Of a stretch of 40,490 nt of DNA, positions 32,536-40,465 are shown one piece after another; positions within the stretch are counted from its first letter, which is position 1, and each line of letters begins with the position of its first letter. The notes below the pieces were generated by a model. It saw only the letters and a program-made list of their open reading frames with translations, was not told where the DNA came from and did not search any database. This DNA comes from Treponema sp. Lineage in GTDB: Bacteria > Spirochaetota > Spirochaetia > Treponematales > Treponemataceae. The stretch is taken from NCBI GenBank assembly GCA_017446265.1, contig JAFSRD010000026.1:1-40490 (forward strand), written 5' to 3'. The translations under genes and the position numbers were made by a program.

Positions 32536-32564
32536 AGCATACAGTTTTTTGCAATGATTCGCAA
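32536..32564 (-). promoter_or_regulatory. Promoter of the membrane protein gene
   Basis: -35 TTGCGA (32564-32559), 17-base spacer, -10 TATGCT (32541-32536), 6 bases from the ATG. Confidence 0.45.
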
Positions 32565-32604
32565 CAGGAGCGTGCGACGCATCTCGGAAATTGTAAAAGA
32601 CTAC

Positions 32605-32634
32605 TAGACATTTTTTGATAAATTGCTATATAAT
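32605..32634 (+). promoter_or_regulatory. Promoter of the infC-rpmI-rplT operon
   Basis: -35 TAGACA (32605-32610), 18-base spacer, perfect -10 TATAAT (32629-32634). The leader of about 41 bases includes the palindrome TACATGTA and a strong AAGGAGG. It is too short for the long L20-binding leader known in some Firmicutes. Confidence 0.65.
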
Positions 32635-32681
32635 GAATACTACGTTACATGTATACGTGTTTTCAGACACAAGGAGGATAG

Positions 32682-33245
32682 TTGGCTAACAACAGCAACA
32701 GCAAAGGTCTACGGAGCAATGAACAAATCCGTGTGCGAGAGGTCAGATTGATTGACGAAGAGGGCAATCAAAAAGGCATTGTGCCAACATTTGATGCGCT
32801 CAAAATGGCTAGAGACAGAGATCTCGACCTTGTTGAAGTTTCGCCAAATGCGAATCCACCTGTCTGTAAAATACTTGATTTCGGAAAATACCGGTTTGAA
32901 ATGGAGAAGCGGCTCCGTGACTCCAAGAAAAATCAAAAGGTATTGAAGCTCAAGGAAATACGCATGCAGCCGAAAATCGGTCCGGGCGACCTTGACACGA
33001 AAGCAAAACATGTGCAGGAATTTCTTGACGAGGGCAATAAAGTGAAAGTTACCATCCGTTTTCGTGGACGCGAACTTGCACATACAGAGCTCGGCTACGG
33101 TGTCCTGCAGGAAGTTTTAAAACGGCTTACTTCTGCGTATACAATCGAAAAACCTGCCGCTATGGAAGGCAAGTTTATGTCGATGACAATTTCAGGAAAA
33201 GCCAAAATGAGTGAGGTGAAGTCACATGCCAAAAATGAAAACTAA
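32682..33245 (+). CDS. infC: Translation initiation factor IF-3
   Basis: A 187-residue IF-3 with its two domains joined by a Lys-rich helix. [16 protein letters not shown] at the N-terminus, [15 protein letters not shown] before the linker, [14 protein letters not shown] and [12 protein letters not shown] in the C-domain. It binds the 30S subunit and checks start-codon choice. The start is TTG with AAGGAGG 7 bases upstream; rare infC start codons fit the known autoregulation in which IF-3 discriminates against its own initiation. It overlaps rpmI by 20 bases. Confidence 0.97.
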   Translation: MANNSNSKGLRSNEQIRVREVRLIDEEGNQKGIVPTFDALKMARDRDLDLVEVSPNANPPVCKILDFGKYRFEMEKRLRDSKKNQKVLKLKEIRMQPKIGPGDLDTKAKHVQEFLDEGNKVKVTIRFRGRELAHTELGYGVLQEVLKRLTSAYTIEKPAAMEGKFMSMTISGKAKMSEVKSHAKNEN

Positions 33246-33426
33246 AAAGTCTGCTTCTAAACGCTATTCGTTTACAGGGAGCGGCAAAGTCAAGTACAAG
33301 AAGATGAACCTCCGCCATATTCTCACAAAGCGTTCGCCGAAACGAAAGCGGCAGCTTCGCGCTGCGGGAATCCTCAGTACAGATTCCTCAAAGAAAGTAA
33401 AGAAGCAAATGCTGCCATACGGTTAA
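33226..33426 (+). CDS. rpmI: 50S ribosomal protein L35
   Basis: A 66-residue basic protein ([20 protein letters not shown], then [15 protein letters not shown]), the normal size for L35. GAGG precedes the ATG, which lies inside the infC end, so translation is coupled. Confidence 0.96.
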   Translation: MPKMKTKKSASKRYSFTGSGKVKYKKMNLRHILTKRSPKRKRQLRAAGILSTDSSKKVKKQMLPYG

Positions 33427-33438
33427 AAGGAGGATGAC

Positions 33439-33798
33439 ATGTCAAGAGCAATAGACGGAACAAAACGAAAAAATCGTCGCATAAAAATATTAAAACTTGC
33501 AAAAGGCTTTAAGGGCGACAGAAAATCAAACTATAAAGCTGCAAAAGATGCGGTCACAAAAGCGTTGCGCCATGCGTACGTAGACAGACGGGACAGAAAA
33601 GGTAATTTCCGAGCATTGTGGATTTCTCGCATCAATGCGGCAGTCCGCGATGAAGGCATTACGTATTCACGCTTTATAGATGGCTGCACGAAAGCAGGCG
33701 TTGTAATCAATCGCAAGGCTTTGTCAAACATGGCTATAGAAGACCCAACAGCGTTTAAAGCTGTTGTGCAAATCGCAAAAAACGCATTACAGGCATAA
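33439..33798 (+). CDS. rplT: 50S ribosomal protein L20
   Basis: A 119-residue protein. KRKNRRIKILKLAKGFKGDR and DRRDRKGNFRALWISRINAA are L20 hallmarks, needed for early 50S assembly. AAAGGAGG precedes the ATG, 12 bases after rpmI. Confidence 0.97.
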   Translation: MSRAIDGTKRKNRRIKILKLAKGFKGDRKSNYKAAKDAVTKALRHAYVDRRDRKGNFRALWISRINAAVRDEGITYSRFIDGCTKAGVVINRKALSNMAIEDPTAFKAVVQIAKNALQA

Positions 33799-33799
33799 T

Positions 33800-34165
33800 A
33801 TGATTACACTCGAACAAGTTCTTCTTCTGGAACAAAAGGTTGAAAGCGCTGTAGAGAAAATCTCGCAGCTGCAAGCTGAAAACGATGCTCTGCGCACAAA
33901 GTGTTCTGAGCTCACAAATTCGCTTTCAAGCAAAACGGAGCAGCTTTCGTCTCTTGAACAGGACCAGAGCAAAATCGAGAACGGCATATTGAAAGCGCTC
34001 GACAGGCTTAACGCTATCGAAAATTCGGTGCGCAAAGCCGGCAGCGCGGCCTCTTCTGCAAAGCAGCAAACTGCTGAAAAAAACGCAGTTGAAAAGCCCG
34101 CCGCTTCACGGGCAGCACCACAAACAGCTGCACCATCTGATGCAGGGCAGTTTGACATATTCTGA
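33800..34165 (+). CDS. Coiled-coil protein, possibly a cell-division (ZapB-like) partner
   Basis: A 121-residue protein. Residues 1-80 form a heptad-rich coiled coil (LEQVLLLEQKVESAVEKISQ, then LQAEN and LSSLEQDQ). Residues 85-115 are Ala/Pro/Ser-rich and it ends GQFDIF. The start at 33800 lies two bases after the rplT stop; the frame runs back into rplT but without a ribosome site. It overlaps zapA by one base (TGATG). Position and shape suggest a Z-ring accessory, but there is no firm family match. Confidence 0.7.
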   Translation: MITLEQVLLLEQKVESAVEKISQLQAENDALRTKCSELTNSLSSKTEQLSSLEQDQSKIENGILKALDRLNAIENSVRKAGSAASSAKQQTAEKNAVEKPAASRAAPQTAAPSDAGQFDIF

Positions 34166-34470
34166 TGGGTTCTCTGCAAATCAACTTGCTTGGCGCTTCT
34201 TTTGCTATCCGTGCAAGCGAGGAATCTGCGTATCTTGAAAAGTTGCTCGGCTACTACAAGCGAATTACGCAGGAAGTGGAAAAAACAGGTGGCTTAAAAA
34301 ATCCTACTGAAGTTGCAATTATGAGCGGAATTGCGCTCGTTGATGAACTGTATAAAGAAAAATCAAAAAACGCGCAACAGGTGAATATGCAGCACACAGC
34401 AAATGATGATGACGAGGCTGAACGACTTACGCTCAAGATGATAGAAAAAATTGATAAGGTTTTGCATTGA
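34165..34470 (+). CDS. zapA: Cell division protein ZapA
   Basis: A 101-residue ZapA-like protein. The N-terminal LQINLLGASFAIRASEESAYLEKLL (broken here into INLLGASFAIRAS and YLEKLL) and the central NPTEVAIMSGIALVDELYK helix are family patterns. ZapA cross-links FtsZ filaments at midcell. It shares an operon with the coiled-coil gene upstream and the UPF0178 gene downstream, whose TTG overlaps its TGA. Confidence 0.85.
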   Translation: MGSLQINLLGASFAIRASEESAYLEKLLGYYKRITQEVEKTGGLKNPTEVAIMSGIALVDELYKEKSKNAQQVNMQHTANDDDEAERLTLKMIEKIDKVLH

Positions 34471-34976
34471 AACATGTGCGCATATGGGTAGATGCAGATT
34501 CCTGCCCGCGTAAAATACGTAGTTATGTTTTGCGCCGCGCGAATGAATTGCAGCTGCCAATCTTTTTTGTAGCAAACCGTGCAGTGCCGTTGGATGAAAA
34601 TGCACTAATTAATAAAAAAGCATCACGCAAAATGATTGTCTGTGACGCTTCCAGTGAATCTGCCGACAACTACATCGCCGCTCATGCAGAAAAATATGAT
34701 ATGATTATTACGCGTGACATACCGCTTGCATTCCGACTTGTACAAAACAACCTCTGTGTGCTCAATGACCGCGGCACATCGTATACAAAAGAAAGTGTGG
34801 CGAAACGACTGGCAGACAGAAATTACAACATGCAACTTGCGCAAATCGGACTCGGAGGAAAAGAAAGAAACGCATACGGCGGCAAAGAGTTTAACGCATT
34901 TGTACGTTGTTTTGACAAAGAAATCATGCGACTTATACAGGATGACTCACATTCACGTTGTTATGAGCTTTCTTAA
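34467..34976 (+). CDS. YaiI/YqxD (UPF0178) family protein
   Basis: A 169-residue protein of the DUF188/UPF0178 family, a PIN-like nuclease fold of unknown role. Conserved acidic positions appear in WVDADSCPRKI, ESADNYIAAHAEKYDMIITRDIPLA and VLNDRG. The start is TTG at 34467, overlapping zapA by four bases, with AAGG upstream; an alternative GTG at 34476 would give the usual short family start but lies far from the ribosome site. Its stop overlaps the stop of the convergent HD-GYP gene by two bases. Confidence 0.9.
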   Translation: MKHVRIWVDADSCPRKIRSYVLRRANELQLPIFFVANRAVPLDENALINKKASRKMIVCDASSESADNYIAAHAEKYDMIITRDIPLAFRLVQNNLCVLNDRGTSYTKESVAKRLADRNYNMQLAQIGLGGKERNAYGGKEFNAFVRCFDKEIMRLIQDDSHSRCYELS

Positions 34977-36232
34977 ATGAGTTCATCAGGGTACGCTTCT
35001 TGAATGCTCCGTATGCGTGATTTTATCTGCAAGAACGCGCATACAATTTCAGGGTCAAAATGAGTTCCCGCATCTTTTTCAATTTTTTCGCATGCATCTT
35101 CAAAAGACCATGCCGCTTTATACGAACGCTTATGGCTCAACGCATCGAATACATCTGCGACGCTTGTAATACGTGCAGCAAGCGGTATGTCTGTGCCTTT
35201 GAGCGGTTTGAAATTTTTGATGCTATCGCCAATAGCATAATTGTGATAATCTATTTCTCCCGGATATGCGCCAACGCCGCCATCCCAGTGTTCATGGTGA
35301 TGAAGCGCAACATCACGACACATGATGTCAAGATACGACGTGCTGTCTTCAAAAAGTTGTGCGCCAATGCACGTATGCCCTTTTAAAATATCTCGCGCCT
35401 CGTCATCTTGTGAAAAACGTTCAGGGCTTTTAAGAATGGAATCGGGAATGCCTACTTTGCCGATGTCGTGAAAACGAGCTGCAATTTTCAAGCTGTCACG
35501 GAAACGATGCGATTCTTCTTCGGGTACATTGTGATTATATGCCCAACGGTCGTAAATTTCGAGCGACATTTCTGCAACGCGGCTTACGTGTGGATATGTT
35601 TCTTTCGGGTCGCGAAATTCAGCCATTTTGAGCATGCGGTGAATCATCAAATTTGTTTGATACGAATTCTGCAAGGCCTGCCGTACGCTTATGGCAAAAT
35701 GATTTATATACAACTCCGATTCTTTTGTAAAACTGACAGTTTTGCCGCTTGCGCTCTGTGCGTTGATAAGCTGCATCACGCCAAGCAGTCCACCTGATGC
35801 CATCTTTAACGGCAACGTGTAAATAGATTTTGTGCGGTAGCCTGTTGCAGCATCAAGCGCTACATTATATGAATATGGCTTGTCACCAGAAATTTTATAC
35901 GCGTCCTTAATGTTTACTGATTCTCCTGAATAGGCTACATATCCTGCAATTGATTTTTTGTTGATAGGAAACGAAAACGCTGTATACGGAAGTTTTTCGC
36001 CCGGAGCAAGTTGTTTAAGGAGCGTGTCGTTTTGCGCATATTTTATGCGTAGCTTTTTTCCGTCAACTTTATAAATTGAGCCTGCATCTGCATGAACGAT
36101 TGCACGCGTTTCGGTGAGAATGCTTTCAAGCAGTACATCAATGTCTTGTATCTCCTCAAACAGCCGTTCTAGTTCAAGGATTTTTTGTAATTTCTTCTCT
36201 CTAACAGATTTACTTTCCATATTAGTATTCAT
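34973..36232 (-). CDS. GAF-HD-GYP protein, probable cyclic-di-GMP phosphodiesterase
   Basis: A 419-residue cytoplasmic signalling protein. Residues 25-190 form a GAF sensor domain (ESILTETRAIVHADAGSIY, PLKMASGGLLGVMQLIN). Residues 195-405 are HD-GYP: FHDIGKVGIPDSIL with HD at 255-256, HHHEHWDGGVGAYPG (variant of HHExxDGxGYP), and ITSVADVFDALSHKRSYK. It should hydrolyse cyclic-di-GMP in response to a small ligand, affecting motility or attachment. The start at 36232 sits 4 bases after a perfect TATAAT; the next ATG, 36220, is an alternative. Confidence 0.92.
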   Translation of the reverse strand: MNTNMESKSVREKKLQKILELERLFEEIQDIDVLLESILTETRAIVHADAGSIYKVDGKKLRIKYAQNDTLLKQLAPGEKLPYTAFSFPINKKSIAGYVAYSGESVNIKDAYKISGDKPYSYNVALDAATGYRTKSIYTLPLKMASGGLLGVMQLINAQSASGKTVSFTKESELYINHFAISVRQALQNSYQTNLMIHRMLKMAEFRDPKETYPHVSRVAEMSLEIYDRWAYNHNVPEEESHRFRDSLKIAARFHDIGKVGIPDSILKSPERFSQDDEARDILKGHTCIGAQLFEDSTSYLDIMCRDVALHHHEHWDGGVGAYPGEIDYHNYAIGDSIKNFKPLKGTDIPLAARITSVADVFDALSHKRSYKAAWSFEDACEKIEKDAGTHFDPEIVCAFLQIKSRIRSIQEAYPDELI

Positions 36233-36236
36233 GGTA

Positions 36237-36265
36237 ATTATACATTTATAATGCAAAAAATACAA
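36237..36265 (-). promoter_or_regulatory. HD-GYP gene promoter
   Basis: -35 TTGTAT (36265-36260), 17-base spacer, perfect -10 TATAAT (36242-36237), almost touching the ATG; no Shine-Dalgarno sequence. Confidence 0.55.
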
Positions 36266-36276
36266 GTATTTTTTTG

Positions 36277-37098
36277 TTATACCTTTTTTAAAAGTGAAAA
36301 ATATATTGGACCTGCCCCGTTATGTACATCGGGAAGTATATGGAAGCCGCAGGCAGTTTTTTCAATTGCTTCAAATGAAATGCCGCAAAACTGTTTTGCC
36401 TTGCTTGCAGCAACTTTCGTAAAACTCTCATCAACGTATACATCAGGATAGAATTTTGTGAGCAGCTTTTCAACTACAGCGTCATTTTCTGAAGGGCACA
36501 ACGCGCATGTCGAATACAATATATATCCGCCTGATGCAAGCATTCTATATGCGGACGATAGCAGCGCCCATTGCTCCATGGCTGCCGTCTTTATTCGCGC
36601 AGGCGACCACTGTGAAAGATATTTTTTATCTGCAAGTACATGGCGTTCAGACGAGCACGGTGCATCAAGAAAAATGCGCTCGTATTGCTCTATGCATTTC
36701 AAGCACATCTTTGCACCGTTGCTTTTTGTTGTCCGCACGCGCGCGCGTACCGACTCAGGCAGGCAGGAATTGAGCACGCGCACAAGACGGCAGTAGCGAT
36801 TAGGAGAAAGCTCATTTGCCGTAAGAACAGCATCGTCGTTCATAAGGGCAGCAAGTACAAGCGTTTTGCCGCCAGGAGCTGCGCACAAATCAAGGATGCG
36901 CTTTGCGTCAGAAAGCGGCAGCATGAGCGCAGCGTACAAGCTTGCGCTGTCAAGAAAATACTGTTCCGCTCCGCCACTTTTCCACGCAACATAACGTGGC
37001 TTGTGCAAAAGCGCCGCTTTCAATTGCTGCCAGCGCGCGCCGTACAGTTTTGCGTAATACGTTTCAAAGCCTTCTGCTCCGTGCAGCGTTTTATTCAT
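36277..37098 (-). CDS. NOL1/NOP2/Sun-type RNA m5C methyltransferase
   Basis: A 273-residue SAM-dependent RNA cytosine-C5 methyltransferase. SAM-binding LDLCAAPGGKTLVLAA, motif IV FLDAPCSSERH with a catalytic Cys, and motif VI YSTCALCPSENDAVV with the second Cys. It lacks the N-terminal NusB domain of RsmB and the C-terminal PUA-like part of RsmF, so it is a short form; the target (rRNA or tRNA) cannot be read from sequence. ATG 37098 is preferred: it overlaps the GH3 gene by 8 bases and has GAGG upstream. Confidence 0.88.
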   Translation of the reverse strand: MNKTLHGAEGFETYYAKLYGARWQQLKAALLHKPRYVAWKSGGAEQYFLDSASLYAALMLPLSDAKRILDLCAAPGGKTLVLAALMNDDAVLTANELSPNRYCRLVRVLNSCLPESVRARVRTTKSNGAKMCLKCIEQYERIFLDAPCSSERHVLADKKYLSQWSPARIKTAAMEQWALLSSAYRMLASGGYILYSTCALCPSENDAVVEKLLTKFYPDVYVDESFTKVAASKAKQFCGISFEAIEKTACGFHILPDVHNGAGPIYFSLLKKV

Positions 37099-38425
37099 AC
37101 AGCGCCTCGTTAGCCTGTCGCGCGTTTTCAAATGCTGAAAGCCGCTCACGTTTTGCAGCTGCGCGCGTCCTACTTGAAACGGTGTGCCTTTCGGGAGCGG
37201 CAACATTCCATGCACCGTCACGCTTTTCAAGCGAGAGAATGCCGTATGCGATTTTAAAATTGATGACGCGGCGGCACGATTCTGCAATCCGCTGTGCAAA
37301 CACGCTGTTGTGCCGCGCTTTTCCAACAAGAACAGCGTGAGGAGCAGCAAAGCGTTTTTCAGAAATCATAATCACATCGACACCTGATTCTAGCGCCTGC
37401 ACGCACGCTGTTTCAGGCGGATGCCCGTTTTCTGCGAGTGCTGCCATAAAGATGTCATCAGAAATTATTAAACCGTCAAATGAAAGTTCGCCGCGCAATT
37501 TTTCTGTAACCCATGCATACGAAAGGCATGCAGGCGTATCGTGGTCGAGCAGCGAAATGCGTGCGTGCGACATGAGCGTTGCAGCAGGATTGCAGTTGAT
37601 GAGGCGCGAAAACGGTTGCATCACAGTAATGAGCAGCTCCTCTACGGAAATGCTGATTTCTGGCAATCCTGTATGCGGGTCGGTGTTGGTGTTTCCAGGA
37701 AAGTGCTTGAGCACTGCGCCAACGCCTGCGTTTTGAAATGCATTGACAGCTGCCGTACCATATGCAACAACAGCTTCAGGAGCGCCAAAGCTTCTGCCGT
37801 CAAGAAATGCGCTGTTTGAATCAGTGCGCACTTCTGCAACAGGCGCAAGGTTCATCGTAAAACCGAGCTGCTTCATCTGCATTGCTTGAAGCGAATACAG
37901 CGTATGCGCGCGAGCAACTGAATGCGTGGCTGCAACCTGTTCACACGATGGGAGGCGCGCTGCAACAGTTCTAAGACGGCATACATCGCCGCCTTCTTGG
38001 TCAAGCGCAAGATACGGTGGAATAATGCCATGCGCTTCGCAGTACGCATAAATTGAATCGGTAAAATCGATAATCTTTTCAGGCGTGTCTGCAATATTAT
38101 ACGAAAAAAAAATGTAGCCGCCAGGCACAAGCGCGTGGACACGGGAAGCGTCTGTCCATTCGACAGGAATAAATGAATCGCTTCCTACAAGGTTCACGAT
38201 AAAAAGTTGCGCAACTTGTTCCTCAAGCGGAAGCGAATTGACATATCTAAAAACTGCCTGACGTTGTGCCTGTACTTCCTGCAGGCAAGCTTCATGCATG
38301 CGCTGCGCATTTTTTTGTAAAATACGTTCGCGTTTGTCTTGCTGCTTCATGCCCAAGTTGCACGCACTGCTTATAAAAACAAATACGATTGATAAAAATA
38401 TGCTTTTCTTCTGGAAATGATGCAT
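37091..38425 (-). CDS. Glycoside hydrolase family 3 lipoprotein (NagZ-like)
   Basis: A 444-residue secreted lipoprotein (signal FLSIVFVFISSAC). Family blocks: QLFIVNLVG, LALDQEGGDVCRL, GFTMNLAPVAEV, AVLKHFPG with the substrate Lys-His, LMSHARISLLD and FDGLIISDDIFMAAL with the candidate nucleophile Asp. Beta-N-acetylhexosaminidases of this family recycle peptidoglycan or degrade glycans. It is an intact paralogue of the split gene at 9971-11746. Start at 38425 sits 6 bases after the -10 box; a longer frame to 38458 crosses the promoter. Confidence 0.88.
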   Translation of the reverse strand: MHHFQKKSIFLSIVFVFISSACNLGMKQQDKRERILQKNAQRMHEACLQEVQAQRQAVFRYVNSLPLEEQVAQLFIVNLVGSDSFIPVEWTDASRVHALVPGGYIFFSYNIADTPEKIIDFTDSIYAYCEAHGIIPPYLALDQEGGDVCRLRTVAARLPSCEQVAATHSVARAHTLYSLQAMQMKQLGFTMNLAPVAEVRTDSNSAFLDGRSFGAPEAVVAYGTAAVNAFQNAGVGAVLKHFPGNTNTDPHTGLPEISISVEELLITVMQPFSRLINCNPAATLMSHARISLLDHDTPACLSYAWVTEKLRGELSFDGLIISDDIFMAALAENGHPPETACVQALESGVDVIMISEKRFAAPHAVLVGKARHNSVFAQRIAESCRRVINFKIAYGILSLEKRDGAWNVAAPERHTVSSRTRAAAKRERLSAFENARQANEALYE

Positions 38426-38431
38426 TGTGAC

Positions 38432-38460
38432 AGTATACGAAACTTTTCCACTATTCACAA
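38432..38460 (-). promoter_or_regulatory. Promoter of the GH3 lipoprotein gene
   Basis: -35 TTGTGA (38460-38455), 17-base spacer, -10 TATACT (38437-38432), 6 bases from the ATG; no Shine-Dalgarno sequence. Confidence 0.6.
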
Positions 38461-38480
38461 GACGCGCTATGGTCTATACT
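38454..38480 (+). promoter_or_regulatory. Promoter of the dehydrogenase gene
   Basis: -10 TATACT (38475-38480), 7 bases before the GTG start. The best -35, TTCACA (38454-38459), has a short 15-base spacer and overlaps the -35 of the divergent GH3 promoter. Confidence 0.45.
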
Positions 38481-38487
38481 TTACCAT

Positions 38488-39303
38488 GTGAAAAAAATCA
38501 TAATCATCACCGGCGCAAGTGCAGGCATGGGGAAAGAGTTCGCGCTTCAGATTGCACACGACACAGATGCAGACGAACTGTGGCTCATTGCGCGGCGGCG
38601 CAACAAGCTCAAAGACGTATGTGCACAGATACATGCAAGCACGAACAGTGCGTGCACGCGCAGCTCCCTAAAGGTAAAGCCTGTTACGCTTGACATATGC
38701 GGGCGTGAAGGAGTTTATGCATTTGCAGAGACGCTTGAAAAAGAAAAAACGCGCGGAGATTTTACTATTGCGCTCCTTGTGAACAATGCAGGTTTCGGCA
38801 CATACGGACCGTTTGAAAACACGCGTGTCGAGCGTGAACTTGCTATGATAGAACTGAACTGCACTTCGCTCACAGGACTATGCGGCGTTTCGCTTCCTTA
38901 TATGAAAAGCGGTTCTGCAATCATAAATACGGCGAGCCTCGCCGCTTTTTTGCCGCTCGGAAATTTTGCTGTATATGGCGCAACAAAGGCGTATGTGTTG
39001 AGTTTTACAATGGCGCTTGCCGCAGAAGTAAAAGAGCGCGGCATACATGTGTGCGCACTCTGCCCAGGACCTGTGAGCACGGAATTTGCACATGTTGCGT
39101 CGAATGGCGCACGGCGCGAAGTGCGACATGGAATCAATGCGGGCAAAGTAGTTGCACACTGCTTGCGCCGCGTAAAAAATAAAAAGCCTACTGCAATCAT
39201 GACGCTCAAATGGAAGTTCAAGGCGTTTGCAAGTAGATTCATTGGGCGGTATGCCGGCGCACGATTTACATACATCTACTGCAAGCGGCCGTGTGTTCCG
39301 TGA
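38488..39303 (+). CDS. Short-chain dehydrogenase/reductase
   Basis: A 271-residue NAD(P)-dependent oxidoreductase. Cofactor motif TGASAGMG (residues 8-15), NNAG at about 98, catalytic Ser in INTASLAAF, and the YGATK active-site Tyr/Lys, followed by LCPGPVSTEF. The C-terminal 50 residues are basic with a hydrophobic patch, as in DltE/YqjQ-type enzymes. Substrate unknown. The start is GTG at 38488, next to its -10 box and without a ribosome site. Confidence 0.92.
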   Translation: MKKIIIITGASAGMGKEFALQIAHDTDADELWLIARRRNKLKDVCAQIHASTNSACTRSSLKVKPVTLDICGREGVYAFAETLEKEKTRGDFTIALLVNNAGFGTYGPFENTRVERELAMIELNCTSLTGLCGVSLPYMKSGSAIINTASLAAFLPLGNFAVYGATKAYVLSFTMALAAEVKERGIHVCALCPGPVSTEFAHVASNGARREVRHGINAGKVVAHCLRRVKNKKPTAIMTLKWKFKAFASRFIGRYAGARFTYIYCKRPCVP

Positions 39304-39355
39304 GCAGCATGAACAATCGACAGGCATGCACGAAGTCAGCTATATAACCGACTAT

Positions 39356-39383
39356 TTGCAAAATTAAAAAAACATAGTATACT
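39356..39383 (+). promoter_or_regulatory. Promoter of the YhhN gene
   Basis: -35 TTGCAA (39356-39361), 16-base spacer, -10 TATACT (39378-39383). The leader is about 85 bases. Confidence 0.5.
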
Positions 39384-39423
39384 ATATCAGCTGCCACTTT
39401 TCATTTCATTGCAAAGAGGCATA

Positions 39424-39463
39424 AAAAGTCAATCGAATGTTGAAACATTCTTCTTGACGTTTT
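39424..39463 (+). promoter_or_regulatory. Leader hairpin before the YhhN ribosome site
   Basis: GTCAA (39428-39432) pairs with TTGAC (39454-39458) and GAATGT (39435-39440) with ACATTC (39445-39450). AAAA/TTTT extends the stem. The ribosome site AGGAG starts a few bases later. Confidence 0.5.
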
Positions 39464-39475
39464 CTAGGAGAACAT

Positions 39476-40147
39476 ATGATAAATGCATTTTCGATTATAT
39501 TTCTTGCAGTGAGCGCAGTACATCTTGTTTTTTGTGTGATAGATAACGATAAGCTCCGTGCGCTTACAAAACCGCTTCTCATGCCTGCACTTGCGCTTGC
39601 AGTTGCAATAACGCTCTATGCGCGTCTTCCAGATTCACGTACTGCACTCGTGCTCATAGTGTTTGCGCTCTTTTTTGGATTTCTTGGAGACGTGTTCCTT
39701 ATCAATAAATCGCCTAAACTGTTTTTCACTGGAGCATGTTGTTTTCTTGTCGGCCATATTTTTTGGATAGCGCAGTACGCATCATCATTCAAGTCGTTTC
39801 CTATATGGGCATATATTGTTGCCGCCGCATGCTATGCTGCCGCAATCGCGCTTGCATATGGCTCATTCAACAAACCGAAGGGACCTTTTGGCATAGGCTT
39901 TATCATATATGCGCTGTTTTTATCTGCGCTTAATAGTACAGGCATTGCCGCTGTACACGCACATAAGACGACAGGAGCTGTGCTCTTTCTCGCAGGCTCA
40001 ATATTGTTCATCATATCAGATACAATACTTGCAAGAACTGTATTCAAATCAAAATTTTTTCAGTCGCATTTTTTAATAATGGTGACATATATTGCAGCGC
40101 AAGTATTGCTTGCCTGCGGCGTTGTACTTCCATATTTTAATAATTAA
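39476..40147 (+). CDS. YhhN/TMEM86-family membrane protein
   Basis: A 223-residue protein with about eight membrane segments. Family motifs are FGFLGDVFLI with a conserved Asp, FLVGHIFWI and FIISDTILA with a second Asp. Eukaryotic relatives are lysoplasmalogenases; some spirochaetes have plasmalogen lipids, so lipid turnover is plausible but not shown. Start supported by AGGAG. Confidence 0.9.
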   Translation: MINAFSIIFLAVSAVHLVFCVIDNDKLRALTKPLLMPALALAVAITLYARLPDSRTALVLIVFALFFGFLGDVFLINKSPKLFFTGACCFLVGHIFWIAQYASSFKSFPIWAYIVAAACYAAAIALAYGSFNKPKGPFGIGFIIYALFLSALNSTGIAAVHAHKTTGAVLFLAGSILFIISDTILARTVFKSKFFQSHFLIMVTYIAAQVLLACGVVLPYFNN

Positions 40148-40215
40148 GGAACGACGGGCAAAACATCAGTTTTGGGAGTTGTTGAATTGGTGCGCAGGCG
40201 CGCACGTGTAGATGG
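40148..40215. other. Intergenic sequence with a short GC hairpin
   Basis: GTGCGC-AGGC-GCGCAC (40190-40205) is a perfect small hairpin after the YhhN gene. The rest shows nothing recognisable. Confidence 0.5.
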
Positions 40216-40312
40216 GCAAGTTTGCGAAAGGAACTGAGTTGCAATTTCAAGCAAACTGCAAGATAAAATACACGCGCCATTTCAGCGTGCATTTTAACCA
40301 TTCCTTAATTTT
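40216..40312 (+). repeat. Hairpin repeat, partial copy D
   Basis: Second half of the family. The hairpin 3 arms GTTTGC/GCAAAC remain but are spread by an extra 22 or so bases. Hairpin 4 has one mismatch. It runs straight into copy E. Confidence 0.8.
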
Positions 40313-40465
40313 GAACAGTGAACGATTTTTCAAAATCGGAACTGTTCAAAAACGCGCGTTCGCAATGAAATGAGAACGCGCAAACAATAAGCGAGTTTGC
40401 GAAGCAAACTGCAAGATAAAATGCACGCGCCATTTCAGCGTGCATTTTAACCATTCCTTAATTTT
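40313..40465 (+). repeat. Hairpin repeat, complete copy E
   Basis: All four hairpins are present in 153 bases. Hairpin 3 is AGTTTGC-GAA-GCAAACT. Hairpin 4 pairs AAAATGCACGC with GCGTGCATTTT, where copy A has AAAATGCGCGC with GCGCGCATTTT, so both sides changed together. Ends CATTCCTTAATTTT as copy D does. Confidence 0.9.
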
